Shown here piece by piece: positions 1 through 9,005 of a stretch of DNA of 38,529 nt. The notes below the pieces were generated by a model that was not told the origin of the DNA, did no database searches, and saw only the letters and a program-made list of their open reading frames with translations. Numbering within the stretch: position 1 is the first letter of the stretch; each line of letters begins with the position of its first letter. The position numbers and the translations under genes are program-made. The stretch lies in contig PEVN01000376.1 in the NCBI GenBank assembly GCA_002779825.1, positions 1 to 38,529 of the forward strand, written 5' to 3'. The DNA comes from Armatimonadetes bacterium CG06_land_8_20_14_3_00_66_21 (GTDB lineage Bacteria; Armatimonadota; Abditibacteriia; CG2-30-66-41).

Positions 1-1862
1 CCAACGTTGGTGGGAAGGACCGCGGCCGGACACGAAGCCGGCGAAGGTGCCGTGGATCATCCAGGACGCGATCCCCGGGTACCACGGCGTAGCGTGGTAC
101 TGGCGCGAGGTCATGCTGCCACCGAACCCGCACCGCGACGGGCGCTATCTGCTTCGGTTCTGGGCGGTGGACTACAAGGCCGACGTGTGGGTCAACGATG
201 TGCACGTCGGTGAGCATGAGGGGGGCGAGACGCCGTTTGTGCTCGACGCGACGGAGGCGTTGAGACAGGTTGGCAACCTGTCCCACGGGCGGGTGGCGGT
301 GCGCGTGCTCAACCCGACAAACGAGCCGATCGACGGCATTGTGCTGAACGAGACCGCTCACCGGAACAAGGTCGTGCCCTACGGGTCGGGCAGTGCGTGG
401 GATCAGGGAGGCATCATCGACTCGGTCGAGTTGCGGGTGGCCCCGCCGGTGCGGGTCGAAGACCTGTTCGTGCGCCCGGACTGGAAGACGGGCGCAGTTC
501 GGGCGCAGGTGAACGTGCGCAACGCTCTGCCGCAAGCCGCCCAGGCGCACTTGGAGTTGTCGGTGGCGCCTGCCGCCAGTGGCGAGACGGTGACGGTCGC
601 CACTATCGAGCGTGAGGTGCAGCCGGGCGACACGCTGGTTGAGGCTGAGCTGAAGGTGGACAAGCCGCACCTGTGGAGCCTCAGCGACCCGTTCCTGTAC
701 CGAGTGACTGCGCGGGTCAGCTCAGACGGATCAGTCGGAGCGGACGGATCGGTCTCAGCGGACGAACACTCAGTCCGCTGCGGCTTCCGCGACTTCCGGT
801 TCGAGGACGGCTGGTTCCGGCTGAACGGGAAGCGCCTCTGCCTGCGCTGCTCGCACACCGGGAACTGCTGCCCCGTCGGGCTGCTGATGGCGTACGAGGA
901 AGCCTACGCAAGCTGGTGCCTGGCCGATTCGCCGAAGATGGGCGAGCGGTTCGACGAGTCGCTGCTGGGCATGGTTCGCCGCGACCGCAACCACCCCAGT
1001 GTGACGATCTGGGGGTTGCTGAACGAGACGCCCGATGGCGCGGTGTTCCGCCACGCGGTCGACTTCCTGCCCAACCTCCGCGCGCTGGATGACTCCCGCC
1101 TGGTCATGCTCAACAGCGGCCGGTGGAACGCGGCGCGGCGGCCACCGGCGGAGAGGCGGAGCTCTTCGTCGCCGACCCGGCCGACCTGCCGCGGGTCGAC
1201 GGCGACATCACATTGTGGGGCGACGACCCGGTAGTGGCGAAGTGGCTCGCCGACCACGGCGTCCGCACGCGCCCATTCGCGCCGGGCGAGCCAACGACTC
1301 GCGAGGTCCTGCTCGCCGTCGCTGAGCCGCCGGGACCCGACGAAGGCGCGACTTGGCGCGCCGAGTCGCCCGTGGCTGTACAGCCATCTTCCTCTCGCCG
1401 GACATTTTGGCGAAGGGCGACCAGCCGACGGGCTGGCTGCCGCTGGCAAACAAGGGCGCCCTCGCCACCATGCGCAACTGGGTCTACCTGAAAGACGAAT
1501 GGACCAAGCGCCACCCGGTCTTCGACGGTCTCCCGGCCGGTGGGCTGATGGACTACACGTTCTACCGGGAGATCATCCCGGATTTGGCGTTCGTCGGTCA
1601 GGACCCGCCTGCCGAAGTGGTTGCCGGCGCGATCAACACTTCGCAGGACTGTGCCTCCGGGCTGCTCATGTCGGCCTACCAACTGGGCGCCGGTCGGTTC
1701 CTCCTGAACACGCTGAACGTCCGCCAGAACCTCGGCGCGCACCCGGCCGCCGACCGGCTGCTGTTGAACATGCTCCGATGCGCGTCGCGTGACGTAGGCT
1801 CGCCGCTGGCAGAGCTGCCGGCAGACTTCCCCGCGCAACTGAAGACCCTCGGGTATGAATGA
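1..1862 (+). pseudogene. Decaying GH2 glycoside hydrolase copy (5' end outside window)
   Basis: This is a degraded relative of the intact GH2 gene immediately downstream. The reading frame is already open at base 2 and the homology continues off the left edge. Compared with the downstream copy, three deletions are visible. About 132 nt are lost near 875-880, in frame, removing the TIM-barrel strand around the downstream copy's FNAIRF motif. About 820 nt are lost near 1124, a frameshift that removes the nucleophile region (TEYG in the intact copy). About 10 nt are lost near 1355, a second frameshift. The homology therefore moves through three frames: the first ends at a stop at 1232-1234, the second spans about 1123-1355, and the third ends at TGA 1860-1862. 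The acid/base region WGLLNE survives, but the catalytic barrel cannot fold. Cysteines have accumulated beside lesion 1 (LCLRCSHTGNCC against LFIRSSHTVNAA), as expected under relaxed selection. Whether this copy also had a LamG domain cannot be seen. Confidence 0.9.
264..282. repeat. Palindromic element GACAGGTT-N3-AACCTGTC, copy 1
   Basis: A perfect 8-bp inverted repeat with a 3-nt loop lies inside the GH2 pseudogene and encodes the peptide around RQVGNLSH. The same palindrome sits at the equivalent place in the intact GH2 copy, so it predates the duplication. Confidence 0.75.
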
Positions 1863-4800
1863 AATGGTGATTGCACTCATGCTGGCTGCGTTGTCGTTCC
1901 CAGTTGTCGCCACCGCCCAAGGCGACGACACCTCGTCGGACAACCGAGACGGGCTGGTGCTCGAGCTCAAGTTCGAGGGCGACCTCGCCGATACGTCGGC
2001 AAAGGACCGTCTCACCGAGCGTCGAGGCGACTTGATCTACGGGACCGGCAGAACCGGCAAGTGCTTGCAGCTCGACGGAGCGGGCAGCTACGTCGTATCC
2101 GGCACGAACCTGCTCGACCTGACCGACACGTTCACCGTCGAGTGTTGGGTCAAGCCCGCAGCGAAGCAGAGCGCCTATGCCGACATCCTCGGGAACCACG
2201 ATGGCGGGCCGTTCTCCGGGTTGGTGCTTCAGCAGGAGGGCGAGCAATCCAACTGCTACTACCTCGCCTACGGCACCGGGAAGGCGTGGGTCTACACCAA
2301 GACGATCCCGCTGGCGCCGGCCGAATGGCAACACGTGGCGGTGGTGAAGACGCCCGAGCGGCTGCGGTTCTACCTGAACGGAATGCTGGTGGACAGCAAG
2401 GCCGCCGCGGAGCCGATGGTCACGAGCACCACCCCGCTCATGGTCGGCAACGGCATCGGCAGCGCCACGCGTTGCTTCAAAGGGGCGATCGACGAGCTGC
2501 GCGTGTGGTCGCGACGAGTCACCTTCCAGTCGCTGCTGACGCTGGCGCAGCAGGCAGCGCTGTTCGCGAAGACGGCCCGACTCGAGACCACCGGGTGCCT
2601 ATTCCGGCCGGGAGACCAGCACGAGATCGCGCTGGCACTGGATCCGGAGATCGTGCCGGCAGGCGTAGACACGGTGACGGTCACCTGCGAGTGTCAGCGC
2701 GCCGGGGGGAAGGCGACGGCGTTCCCGAAGGAGACCACGCTTACGAGGGCGGCCGAGTTCAGAGGGAGCGTGGCTGTGCCGGCGGAGCCGGGGTACTTCC
2801 GGGTGTCGTATTCGCTGTCGGCAGCGGGAGCTGCTACCGAGGCGAACACGGCAACAGGGACGTTCACGTTTGCAGCGTTGAGAGGGTTCGGGAAGCAGGG
2901 AGACCTGACGGTCGCCGAAGGGGCGGGGTCGGGAGACCCTCGCCCAGCGGGGCCACTGCGGCCGACTTCGGTGGTCTCTCTTGACGGCGACTGGCTCCTG
3001 GCTACCGACCCCGGGAATGTCGGTCGGGAGGAGAAGTGGTTCGCCGCACCGGTGCCGGGCGCCGTGTCGACGCGGGTGCCGTGGATCATCCAGGATGCGT
3101 TTCCCGGCTATCACGGCGTGGCGTGGTACTGGCGCGAGGTCATGCTGCCACCGAACCCGCACCGTGACGGTCGATACCTGTTGCGCTTCTGGGCGGCTGA
3201 CTACTTGGCGGACGTGTGGGTCAACGGAGTGCATGTCGGGCAGCACGAAGGTGGCGAGACGCCGTTTGCACTGGACGCGACGGACGCAGTCCGACAGGTT
3301 GGAAACCTGTCCCACGTACGGCTGGCCGTGCGGGTGCTGAACCCCACCAATGAGCCCATCGACGGCATCCGACTCAACGAGACGCCCCGCCGCGCGAAGG
3401 TCGAGCACTATTCCGCCGGCGCCTCCTACGACCACGGCGGCATCGTGGGCTCGGTAGAGCTGGTGGTGGCGCCGCCGGTGTGGGTGGAAGACCTGTACGT
3501 CTGGCCCGATCCGGCAACCGGGATTGCGCACGCCCAGGTCACCGTGCGCAACACCTTGGACCACCCGGTCGAGGGATGGCTTGAGCTGTCGCTGGCGCGT
3601 GCTGCGAGCGGGGAGACGTTGGCGGTGGTCGGCGGCAGACGGACGCTGCCGCCGGGCGATACGGTAGTCGAAGGCGCGCTGAAGGTGGACACGCCCAAGC
3701 TCTGGAGCCTGAACGACCCGTTCCTTTACCGGGTGACAGCGCGGGTCAGCTCGGACCGATCCGACGGATCAGACGGATCGGTCTCCGTTGACGAGCGCTC
3801 CGTGCGCTGCGGCTTCCGCGACTTCCGCTTCGAGAACGGCTACTTCCGGTTGAACGGCCGGCGCCTCTTCATTCGCAGCTCGCACACCGTCAACGCCGCC
3901 CCGGTCGGTCAGCAGGTCCCAGCCGACCCCGGCCTGTTCCGGCGCGACCTGCTGTATGTGAAGGCGATGGGCTTCAACGCGATCCGGTTCATCTGGGGAG
4001 GCGCGACGCCTGAACAACTTGACCTGTGCGACGAGATCGGGCTGCTGGTCTACAACGAGTCCTACGCGTCGCAGTCGATGGACGACACGCCCCAACTGGC
4101 CGAGCGGTTCGACCGTTCCGTGACGGAGCTGATCACGCGCGACCGCAGCCACCCGAGTGTCGTCCTGTGGGGGCTGCTCAATGAAGCCAGCGACAACGCG
4201 TCGTTCCGCCATGCGGTGGACATGCTGCCGCTCGTGCGGTACTTCGACGATACCCGGGTTGTGATGCTCAACAGCGGCCGGTACGAGCATCGCCTGGAGA
4301 TCGGTTCGCTCAGCAACCCGGGCGCTTCCGGCTGGGAGCGCGTCCTCAGCGACCAGCACAACTACCCGCGCGTCCCGCACCCGGCCGACACCATCCGGAT
4401 GCTCCGCACGCTGGACGGAGAACCAGGTCCAAACGAAGCTGCCTTGCCGGTCTTCCTCACCGAGTACGGCATCGGCAGCGCTGTGGACCTGTGGCGGACC
4501 ACCCGACACTTCGAGCGCCTGGGCAAGGAAGACGCCGAAGACGCACAGTTCTACCGCGACAAACTGAACCGCTTCCTGGCCGACTGGGACCGCTGGAAGC
4601 TTGCCGAGTGCTTCGGTCGCCCAGAGGACTTCTTCGCTGCGAGCCTGCGCAAGATGGCCGGGCAGCGCACGCTGGGGCTCAACGCCCTGCGCGCCAACCC
4701 GAACCTCGTTGGCTACAGCCTCACCGGAACGATGGACCATGTGAACTGCGGCGAAGGGCTGTTCACGCTGTTCCGGGAGCTCAAGCCCGGGACCGTGGAC

Positions 4801-5847
4801 GCCCTGTTTGAGGGGCTGGCGCCGCTTCGTCTCTGCCTGTTCGCAGAGCCGGTCAACGCCTACCGGGGCGCCACTATTCACCTGGAAGCGTCGCTTGCCA
4901 ATGAGGACGCCTTGCCGCCGGGCGAGTATCCGATACGTCTGCAGGTCCTCGATCCGGCGAACCGCGAGGTTCTACAGCGCACGACCTCCGTCACGATCCC
5001 CGCCGCGGCGGGTCCCGCCGAACGGCCCTTCGCTCTGCCGCTGTTTTCCGAGCAGGCGCCAATCGACGGTCCTGCCGGGAAGTACCGGTTCGTGGCCACG
5101 ATGGAGCGCGGCGGCGCACCAACCGGCGGAACCACCGAGTTCCATCTGGCCGACCCGGCTGAGATGCCGCCGGTCGAGACCGAAGTCACGCTCTGGGGCG
5201 ACGACCCGGACTTGTCGCAGTGGCTGACAGCGCACGGCATCCGCGTCCGCCCGTTCGCGCCGGGCGAGCCGACTCGTCGCGAAGTCATCCTGGTCTCCGG
5301 TCGGCCGGCCGCTCCGGGCAACGCCGCCGCCTGGCGTGAGCTGGTCACCCGCGTGGCCCGCGGGGCGACGGTCGTGTTCCTTTCACCCGACGTGTTCGCG
5401 AAAGAGAACCAGCCGGTTGGCTGGCTACCGCTCACGAACAAAGGCACGCTCACGGCCATCCACGGCTGGCTCTACCTGAAGGACGAGTGGGCGAAGCAGC
5501 ACCCGATCTTCGACGGTCTGGCCGCCGGCGGACTGATGGACTACACCTTCTACCGCGAGCTCATCCCCGACGCGGTGTGGTCCGGTCTGGACCCGCCGGC
5601 CGAAGCCGTGGCGGGGGCCGTCAAGGCTTCGCAAGACTACGCGTCCGGTCTGCTGGTGTCGGTCAACGACCTCGGTGCCGGGCGATTCCTGCTGAACACA
5701 CTGAACATCCGGCAGAACCTCAGCACCCATCCTGCCGGGGAACGACTGCTGCGGAACATGCTCCGGTATGCAGCGCGCGACGTGGAGCAGCCGCTCGCAG
5801 AGCTTCCGCCGGACTGGGACCAGCAACTCAAGGCAATGGGGTACTGA
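1855..5847 (+). CDS. Secreted LamG-GH2 family glycoside hydrolase (beta-galactosidase/beta-glucuronidase-like)
   Basis: This is a 1330-aa exported enzyme expected to hydrolyse a beta-linked sugar. An N-terminal signal peptide (residues 1-22, ending ATA-Q) is followed by a LamG/concanavalin-like jelly roll (about 32-220). Then come an Ig-like linker, the GH2 sugar-binding domain (about 375-540), a GH2 Ig-like domain (about 545-660) and the TIM barrel (about 665-950). The candidate acid/base is E777 in WGLLNEAS and the candidate nucleophile E870 in FLTEYG, with normal GH2 spacing. The C-terminal 200 residues look like a GATase-like Rossmann domain. The position where many GH2 enzymes have R-x-S-H-Y-P reads RFIWGG here, so substrate choice may differ. 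The ATG overlaps the stop of the upstream pseudogene; ATG 1864 is an alternative. GH36 follows after 5 nt, so the two are probably co-translated. The substrate cannot be read from sequence. Confidence 0.9.
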   Translation: MNEMVIALMLAALSFPVVATAQGDDTSSDNRDGLVLELKFEGDLADTSAKDRLTERRGDLIYGTGRTGKCLQLDGAGSYVVSGTNLLDLTDTFTVECWVKPAAKQSAYADILGNHDGGPFSGLVLQQEGEQSNCYYLAYGTGKAWVYTKTIPLAPAEWQHVAVVKTPERLRFYLNGMLVDSKAAAEPMVTSTTPLMVGNGIGSATRCFKGAIDELRVWSRRVTFQSLLTLAQQAALFAKTARLETTGCLFRPGDQHEIALALDPEIVPAGVDTVTVTCECQRAGGKATAFPKETTLTRAAEFRGSVAVPAEPGYFRVSYSLSAAGAATEANTATGTFTFAALRGFGKQGDLTVAEGAGSGDPRPAGPLRPTSVVSLDGDWLLATDPGNVGREEKWFAAPVPGAVSTRVPWIIQDAFPGYHGVAWYWREVMLPPNPHRDGRYLLRFWAADYLADVWVNGVHVGQHEGGETPFALDATDAVRQVGNLSHVRLAVRVLNPTNEPIDGIRLNETPRRAKVEHYSAGASYDHGGIVGSVELVVAPPVWVEDLYVWPDPATGIAHAQVTVRNTLDHPVEGWLELSLARAASGETLAVVGGRRTLPPGDTVVEGALKVDTPKLWSLNDPFLYRVTARVSSDRSDGSDGSVSVDERSVRCGFRDFRFENGYFRLNGRRLFIRSSHTVNAAPVGQQVPADPGLFRRDLLYVKAMGFNAIRFIWGGATPEQLDLCDEIGLLVYNESYASQSMDDTPQLAERFDRSVTELITRDRSHPSVVLWGLLNEASDNASFRHAVDMLPLVRYFDDTRVVMLNSGRYEHRLEIGSLSNPGASGWERVLSDQHNYPRVPHPADTIRMLRTLDGEPGPNEAALPVFLTEYGIGSAVDLWRTTRHFERLGKEDAEDAQFYRDKLNRFLADWDRWKLAECFGRPEDFFAASLRKMAGQRTLGLNALRANPNLVGYSLTGTMDHVNCGEGLFTLFRELKPGTVDALFEGLAPLRLCLFAEPVNAYRGATIHLEASLANEDALPPGEYPIRLQVLDPANREVLQRTTSVTIPAAAGPAERPFALPLFSEQAPIDGPAGKYRFVATMERGGAPTGGTTEFHLADPAEMPPVETEVTLWGDDPDLSQWLTAHGIRVRPFAPGEPTRREVILVSGRPAAPGNAAAWRELVTRVARGATVVFLSPDVFAKENQPVGWLPLTNKGTLTAIHGWLYLKDEWAKQHPIFDGLAAGGLMDYTFYRELIPDAVWSGLDPPAEAVAGAVKASQDYASGLLVSVNDLGAGRFLLNTLNIRQNLSTHPAGERLLRNMLRYAARDVEQPLAELPPDWDQQLKAMGY
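3293..3311. repeat. Palindromic element GACAGGTT-N3-AACCTGTC, copy 2
   Basis: The same 8-bp inverted repeat as at 264-282, with loop GGA instead of GGC. It lies in frame within the sugar-binding domain of the intact GH2 gene and encodes RQVGNLSH. No third complete copy was found in the window. Confidence 0.75.
3746..3785 (+). repeat. Short GACGGATC-type tandem repeat in a GH2 linker
   Basis: Degenerate GAC(C/G)GATC units encode a Ser/Asp/Gly-rich linker (SSDRSDGSDGSVS) between the Ig-like domain and the barrel. The equivalent stretch of the upstream pseudogene (about 718-765) has a different arrangement of the same unit. Confidence 0.5.
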
Positions 5848-5852
5848 CACTG

Positions 5853-8351
5853 ATGATCTGGATCGGAGCACTCCTGATGACCGCAATGCCGCACTGTCTC
5901 GGCGCGGTGCAAGTCACGCCGGATGAACTGGCCGAAGCTCGCCGGTGGGTAGCCGCCAAGTTCGAGGGGACCGAGGACCGCGGCGAGGGGCGCCCGGGGC
6001 TCTCCGTTCTTGCGAACCACGCGCACGTGCAGAAGAACAGGCGCGGCGAACGGCCTCTCGCCGTCGGTGGCACCCAGTACGAACGCGGACTCTACTGTCA
6101 CGCCGCGAGCAAGATCGTCGTGCGCCTGCCCGGCCCGGGCAAGACGTTCACAGCCCTCGCCGGCGTTGACAGCAACCTGCAAACGCGCCCCGGCCGCGGC
6201 AGCGTGGTGTTCTCCGTCCAGGTAGCCGGCAGGGAGACCTTCCGCTCGGAGGTGGTTCGCGAAGGGATGCCGGCAGTGCAGGTCAGCACAGACTTGGCGG
6301 GCGCGACGGAGTTTGTGCTCCGGGTCGACGACGGTGGCGACGGAATCTCCTGCGATCAGGCCGACTGGGCGGAACCGCAGGTGGTGCTGGCGGATGGCAG
6401 CGCGGTGCGATTAGAGGAACTGCCGCTCCTGGGTCTCCAGCGGGGCCCGGTGTCGCCGGAGCCGCCTTTCTCGTTCGCGTACGCCGGGCGTCCGTCCGGC
6501 GAGTTGCTGACGACCCGGAAGCTCGAGCGCACCTCGCGCATGCTCGACGACTCCCGCACCGAGCACACGCTCACGTACACAGATCCCGAGACCGGTCTAC
6601 AGGCTCGCTGCGTCGGGGTCGAGTACCGGGATTTCGCAGCAGTCGAGTGGGTGCTGCACCTGAAGAACACCGGTGCCGTTGACACGCCGCTGCTGGCCGA
6701 CATCCAGGCCCTCGACACCGCGTTCCGTCGCGACCCAGACTGCGAGTTCGTCCTGCACCACCACACCGGTGACAACTGCTCGCCCGACAGCTACGCGCCG
6801 CACGAACTGCGACTGGAGGCGAGGTCGGAGCACAGCTTCGCCTCGGCCGGCGGCCGGCCGACCACTGGCGCGTTCCCCTACTACAACCTCGAATGGCCGG
6901 GCGAAGGCGTCATCGCGGTGGTGGGCTGGCCGGGGCAGTGGGCCGCTCACTTCACGCGCGACGACGACGACGGCGTGCGCGTCCGCGCCGGGCAGGAGTT
7001 GACGCACTTCAGGCTGCATCCGGGCGAGGCGGTTCGGTCACCACTGATCGTCCTGCAGTTCTACCAGGGCGACCGCGTCCGCGCCCAGAACCTCTGGCGA
7101 CGCTGGATGCTGGCGCATAACGTGCCGCACCGCGGCGGGAGGGTGCCCGCTCCCATGCTCTCCTCATGCAGCGGCGGGTTCATGCCGGGGCTGAAGTGCA
7201 ACGAAGCAGACGAGTTCCGGTTCATAGACACGTACACCCGTGAAGGCGTCAAGCTCGACTACTGGTGGATGGATGCCGGCTGGTACCCGTGCGGCGACGG
7301 CTGGCCCAACGTCGGCACGTGGGAGCCGGATCGCGAACGCTTCCCCAACGGCATCAGAGCTGTCAGCGACCATGCCCACACGAAGGGCATGAAACTCATC
7401 CTCTGGTTTGAGCCGGAGCGCGTCACGCCCGGAACGTGGCTCTACGAGCAACGCCCCGAGTGGCTGCTGGGCGCAGATGGCGGCACCAAGCTGCTCAACC
7501 TGGGCGACGCCGACGCGCGGCAGTGGCTGACAGACCACGTCGATTCGCTGCTGACCAGTCAGGGCATCGACCTCTACCGCCAGGACTTCAACATGGACCC
7601 GTTGGCCTACTGGCGCGCCAACGACGCCGAGGACCGACAAGGCATGACCGAGATCCGCCACGTCGAAGGCTACCTCGCCTACTGGGACGAGCTTCGCCGC
7701 CGCCACCCGGACATGCTCATCGACAGTTGCGCCTCCGGCGGCCGCCGCAACGACCTGGAGACCCTTCGCCGCGCGGTCCCGTTGCTGCGAAGCGACTACC
7801 AGTCGTTCCAGGGCGACCCAGCGTATGCCCCCGGCAACCAGTGCCACACGTACGGGCTGGCCTCGTGGATCCCGTACTTCGGTCAGGGCGCCTACTACAA
7901 CGACGACCAGCTCTTCTACACCGTCCGCAGCCACTTTTGCCCGGCATTCGGGCTGTGCTGGGATGTGCGCCGGGAAGGCGTAGACTGGGGCAAGTTCCGT
8001 CGGTTGACAAGAGACTGGCGCGCCCTCGCCGACTACCTCCTGGGCGACTTCTATCCGCTCACGTCCTACCACTTGGACGACGACGTCTGGATGGCCTGGC
8101 AGTTCGACCGACCCGATCTCGGAGGTGGCGTAGTCCAGGCGTTCCGGCGCGCAGGTAGCCCCTACGAGTCAGTCCGGTTCCGGCTGCAGGGGCTCGACCC
8201 GGAGGCGCACTACCGCGTGACCGATCGGGACCGCGAGGGTCTCGTGGAGATCAGCGGTCGCGAGTTGGCGGAGAACGGCCTCCGAGTGCAGGTGGACAAG
8301 CAGCCGGGCGCAGCAATCATCCTCTACCAGAAAGCCAGCATTGGCGGCTGA
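5853..8351 (+). CDS. Secreted NPCBM + GH36 alpha-galactosidase
   Basis: This 832-aa enzyme is expected to release alpha-linked galactose. A short hydrophobic leader (residues 1-18, ending LGA) suggests export. An NPCBM-type carbohydrate-binding module (about 40-190) carries the typical GVDSN and VDDGGDGISCDQADWAEP pattern. The GH36 N-terminal beta-domain follows, then the (beta/alpha)8 barrel (about 440-740) with the clan signature YWWMDAGWYP. The candidate nucleophile is D578 in YRQDFN and the candidate acid/base D634 in CASGGRRND; the 56-residue gap is normal for GH36. The open frame extends upstream into the GH2 gene, but only ATG 5853 gives a signal peptide and leaves 5 nt after the GH2 stop. 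Adjacency to GH2 suggests joint attack on a galactose-containing glycan. Alpha-N-acetylgalactosaminidase activity is a less likely alternative. Confidence 0.9.
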   Translation: MIWIGALLMTAMPHCLGAVQVTPDELAEARRWVAAKFEGTEDRGEGRPGLSVLANHAHVQKNRRGERPLAVGGTQYERGLYCHAASKIVVRLPGPGKTFTALAGVDSNLQTRPGRGSVVFSVQVAGRETFRSEVVREGMPAVQVSTDLAGATEFVLRVDDGGDGISCDQADWAEPQVVLADGSAVRLEELPLLGLQRGPVSPEPPFSFAYAGRPSGELLTTRKLERTSRMLDDSRTEHTLTYTDPETGLQARCVGVEYRDFAAVEWVLHLKNTGAVDTPLLADIQALDTAFRRDPDCEFVLHHHTGDNCSPDSYAPHELRLEARSEHSFASAGGRPTTGAFPYYNLEWPGEGVIAVVGWPGQWAAHFTRDDDDGVRVRAGQELTHFRLHPGEAVRSPLIVLQFYQGDRVRAQNLWRRWMLAHNVPHRGGRVPAPMLSSCSGGFMPGLKCNEADEFRFIDTYTREGVKLDYWWMDAGWYPCGDGWPNVGTWEPDRERFPNGIRAVSDHAHTKGMKLILWFEPERVTPGTWLYEQRPEWLLGADGGTKLLNLGDADARQWLTDHVDSLLTSQGIDLYRQDFNMDPLAYWRANDAEDRQGMTEIRHVEGYLAYWDELRRRHPDMLIDSCASGGRRNDLETLRRAVPLLRSDYQSFQGDPAYAPGNQCHTYGLASWIPYFGQGAYYNDDQLFYTVRSHFCPAFGLCWDVRREGVDWGKFRRLTRDWRALADYLLGDFYPLTSYHLDDDVWMAWQFDRPDLGGGVVQAFRRAGSPYESVRFRLQGLDPEAHYRVTDRDREGLVEISGRELAENGLRVQVDKQPGAAIILYQKASIGG

Positions 8352-8390
8352 CGCAGCCGACATGGTTGTGCCGACAAGAAGGGAGTCAAC

Positions 8391-8981
8391 ATGGCTCGGA
8401 CCGCTAGTAAGGTAGAGCATGTAGCGACATCAACCCATGGGGAACCGGCGAGGAAGCCGGCCCCGCCGCGCCGCGTGCCCCCCGCGCCCGAGTCATACTG
8501 CCGGCGCGCACTGGAACGAGGCGCTCTGGATGCGGTGCTGATCGGCCCCGAGGGAGTGGCAGTCGCAGAGTGGGTGCGGATCAAGTGCCAGTTCGGCTGC
8601 GGCGGCTACGGCAGACGGCGAACCTGCCCGCCCTACTCGCCGACCCACGAGCAGACGAGGCGGATGCTGGACGAGTACGTGCAGCTCATGCTGGTACACT
8701 GCGACAACGGCGAACTGGTCCGCGAGATCGTCACCGACCTGGAGCGCGAGGCATTCCTCGACGGGCACTACAAGGCATTCGCGTTCGGCTGCGGCCCGTG
8801 TTTCCGCTGCGACGACTGCGCGATGGAAAAGGGCTGCAACCATCCCGGCTGGTCCCGGCCGGCGATGGAGGCATGCGGAATCGACGTCTTCGCCACAGCG
8901 CGCGCAGCCGGACTGCCCATCGAGACCGTACGGGACCGGGACGATGAGCAGAACCACTATGGGTTGCTGCTGATTGGGTAG
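8391..8981 (+). CDS. DUF2284 cysteine-rich putative metal-binding protein
   Basis: This 196-aa cytoplasmic protein matches DUF2284, annotated as predicted metal-binding. It has an N-terminal cysteine cluster (CQFGCGGYGRRRTCPPYSP) and a second cluster (CGPCFRCDDCAMEKGCNHP), followed by the family's conserved C-terminal stretch with RPAMEACGIDV. The spacing suggests an iron-sulfur or zinc site, but no reaction is established for the family. An AAGGGAG ribosome-binding site lies 5 nt before the ATG. It sits 39 nt after the alpha-galactosidase on the same strand and could be read through from it, though no functional link is evident. The first 30 residues are Pro/Arg-rich and look non-conserved. 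Confidence 0.85.
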   Translation: MARTASKVEHVATSTHGEPARKPAPPRRVPPAPESYCRRALERGALDAVLIGPEGVAVAEWVRIKCQFGCGGYGRRRTCPPYSPTHEQTRRMLDEYVQLMLVHCDNGELVREIVTDLEREAFLDGHYKAFAFGCGPCFRCDDCAMEKGCNHPGWSRPAMEACGIDVFATARAAGLPIETVRDRDDEQNHYGLLLIG

Positions 8982-9005
8982 GCGTCAGCAGGCACCCAGG
9001 ATGCA

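Noticed and set aside
1123..1491. Small independent gene
   Set aside because: Its first part matches the C-terminal part of the intact GH2 in another frame, so it is a fragment of the pseudogene.
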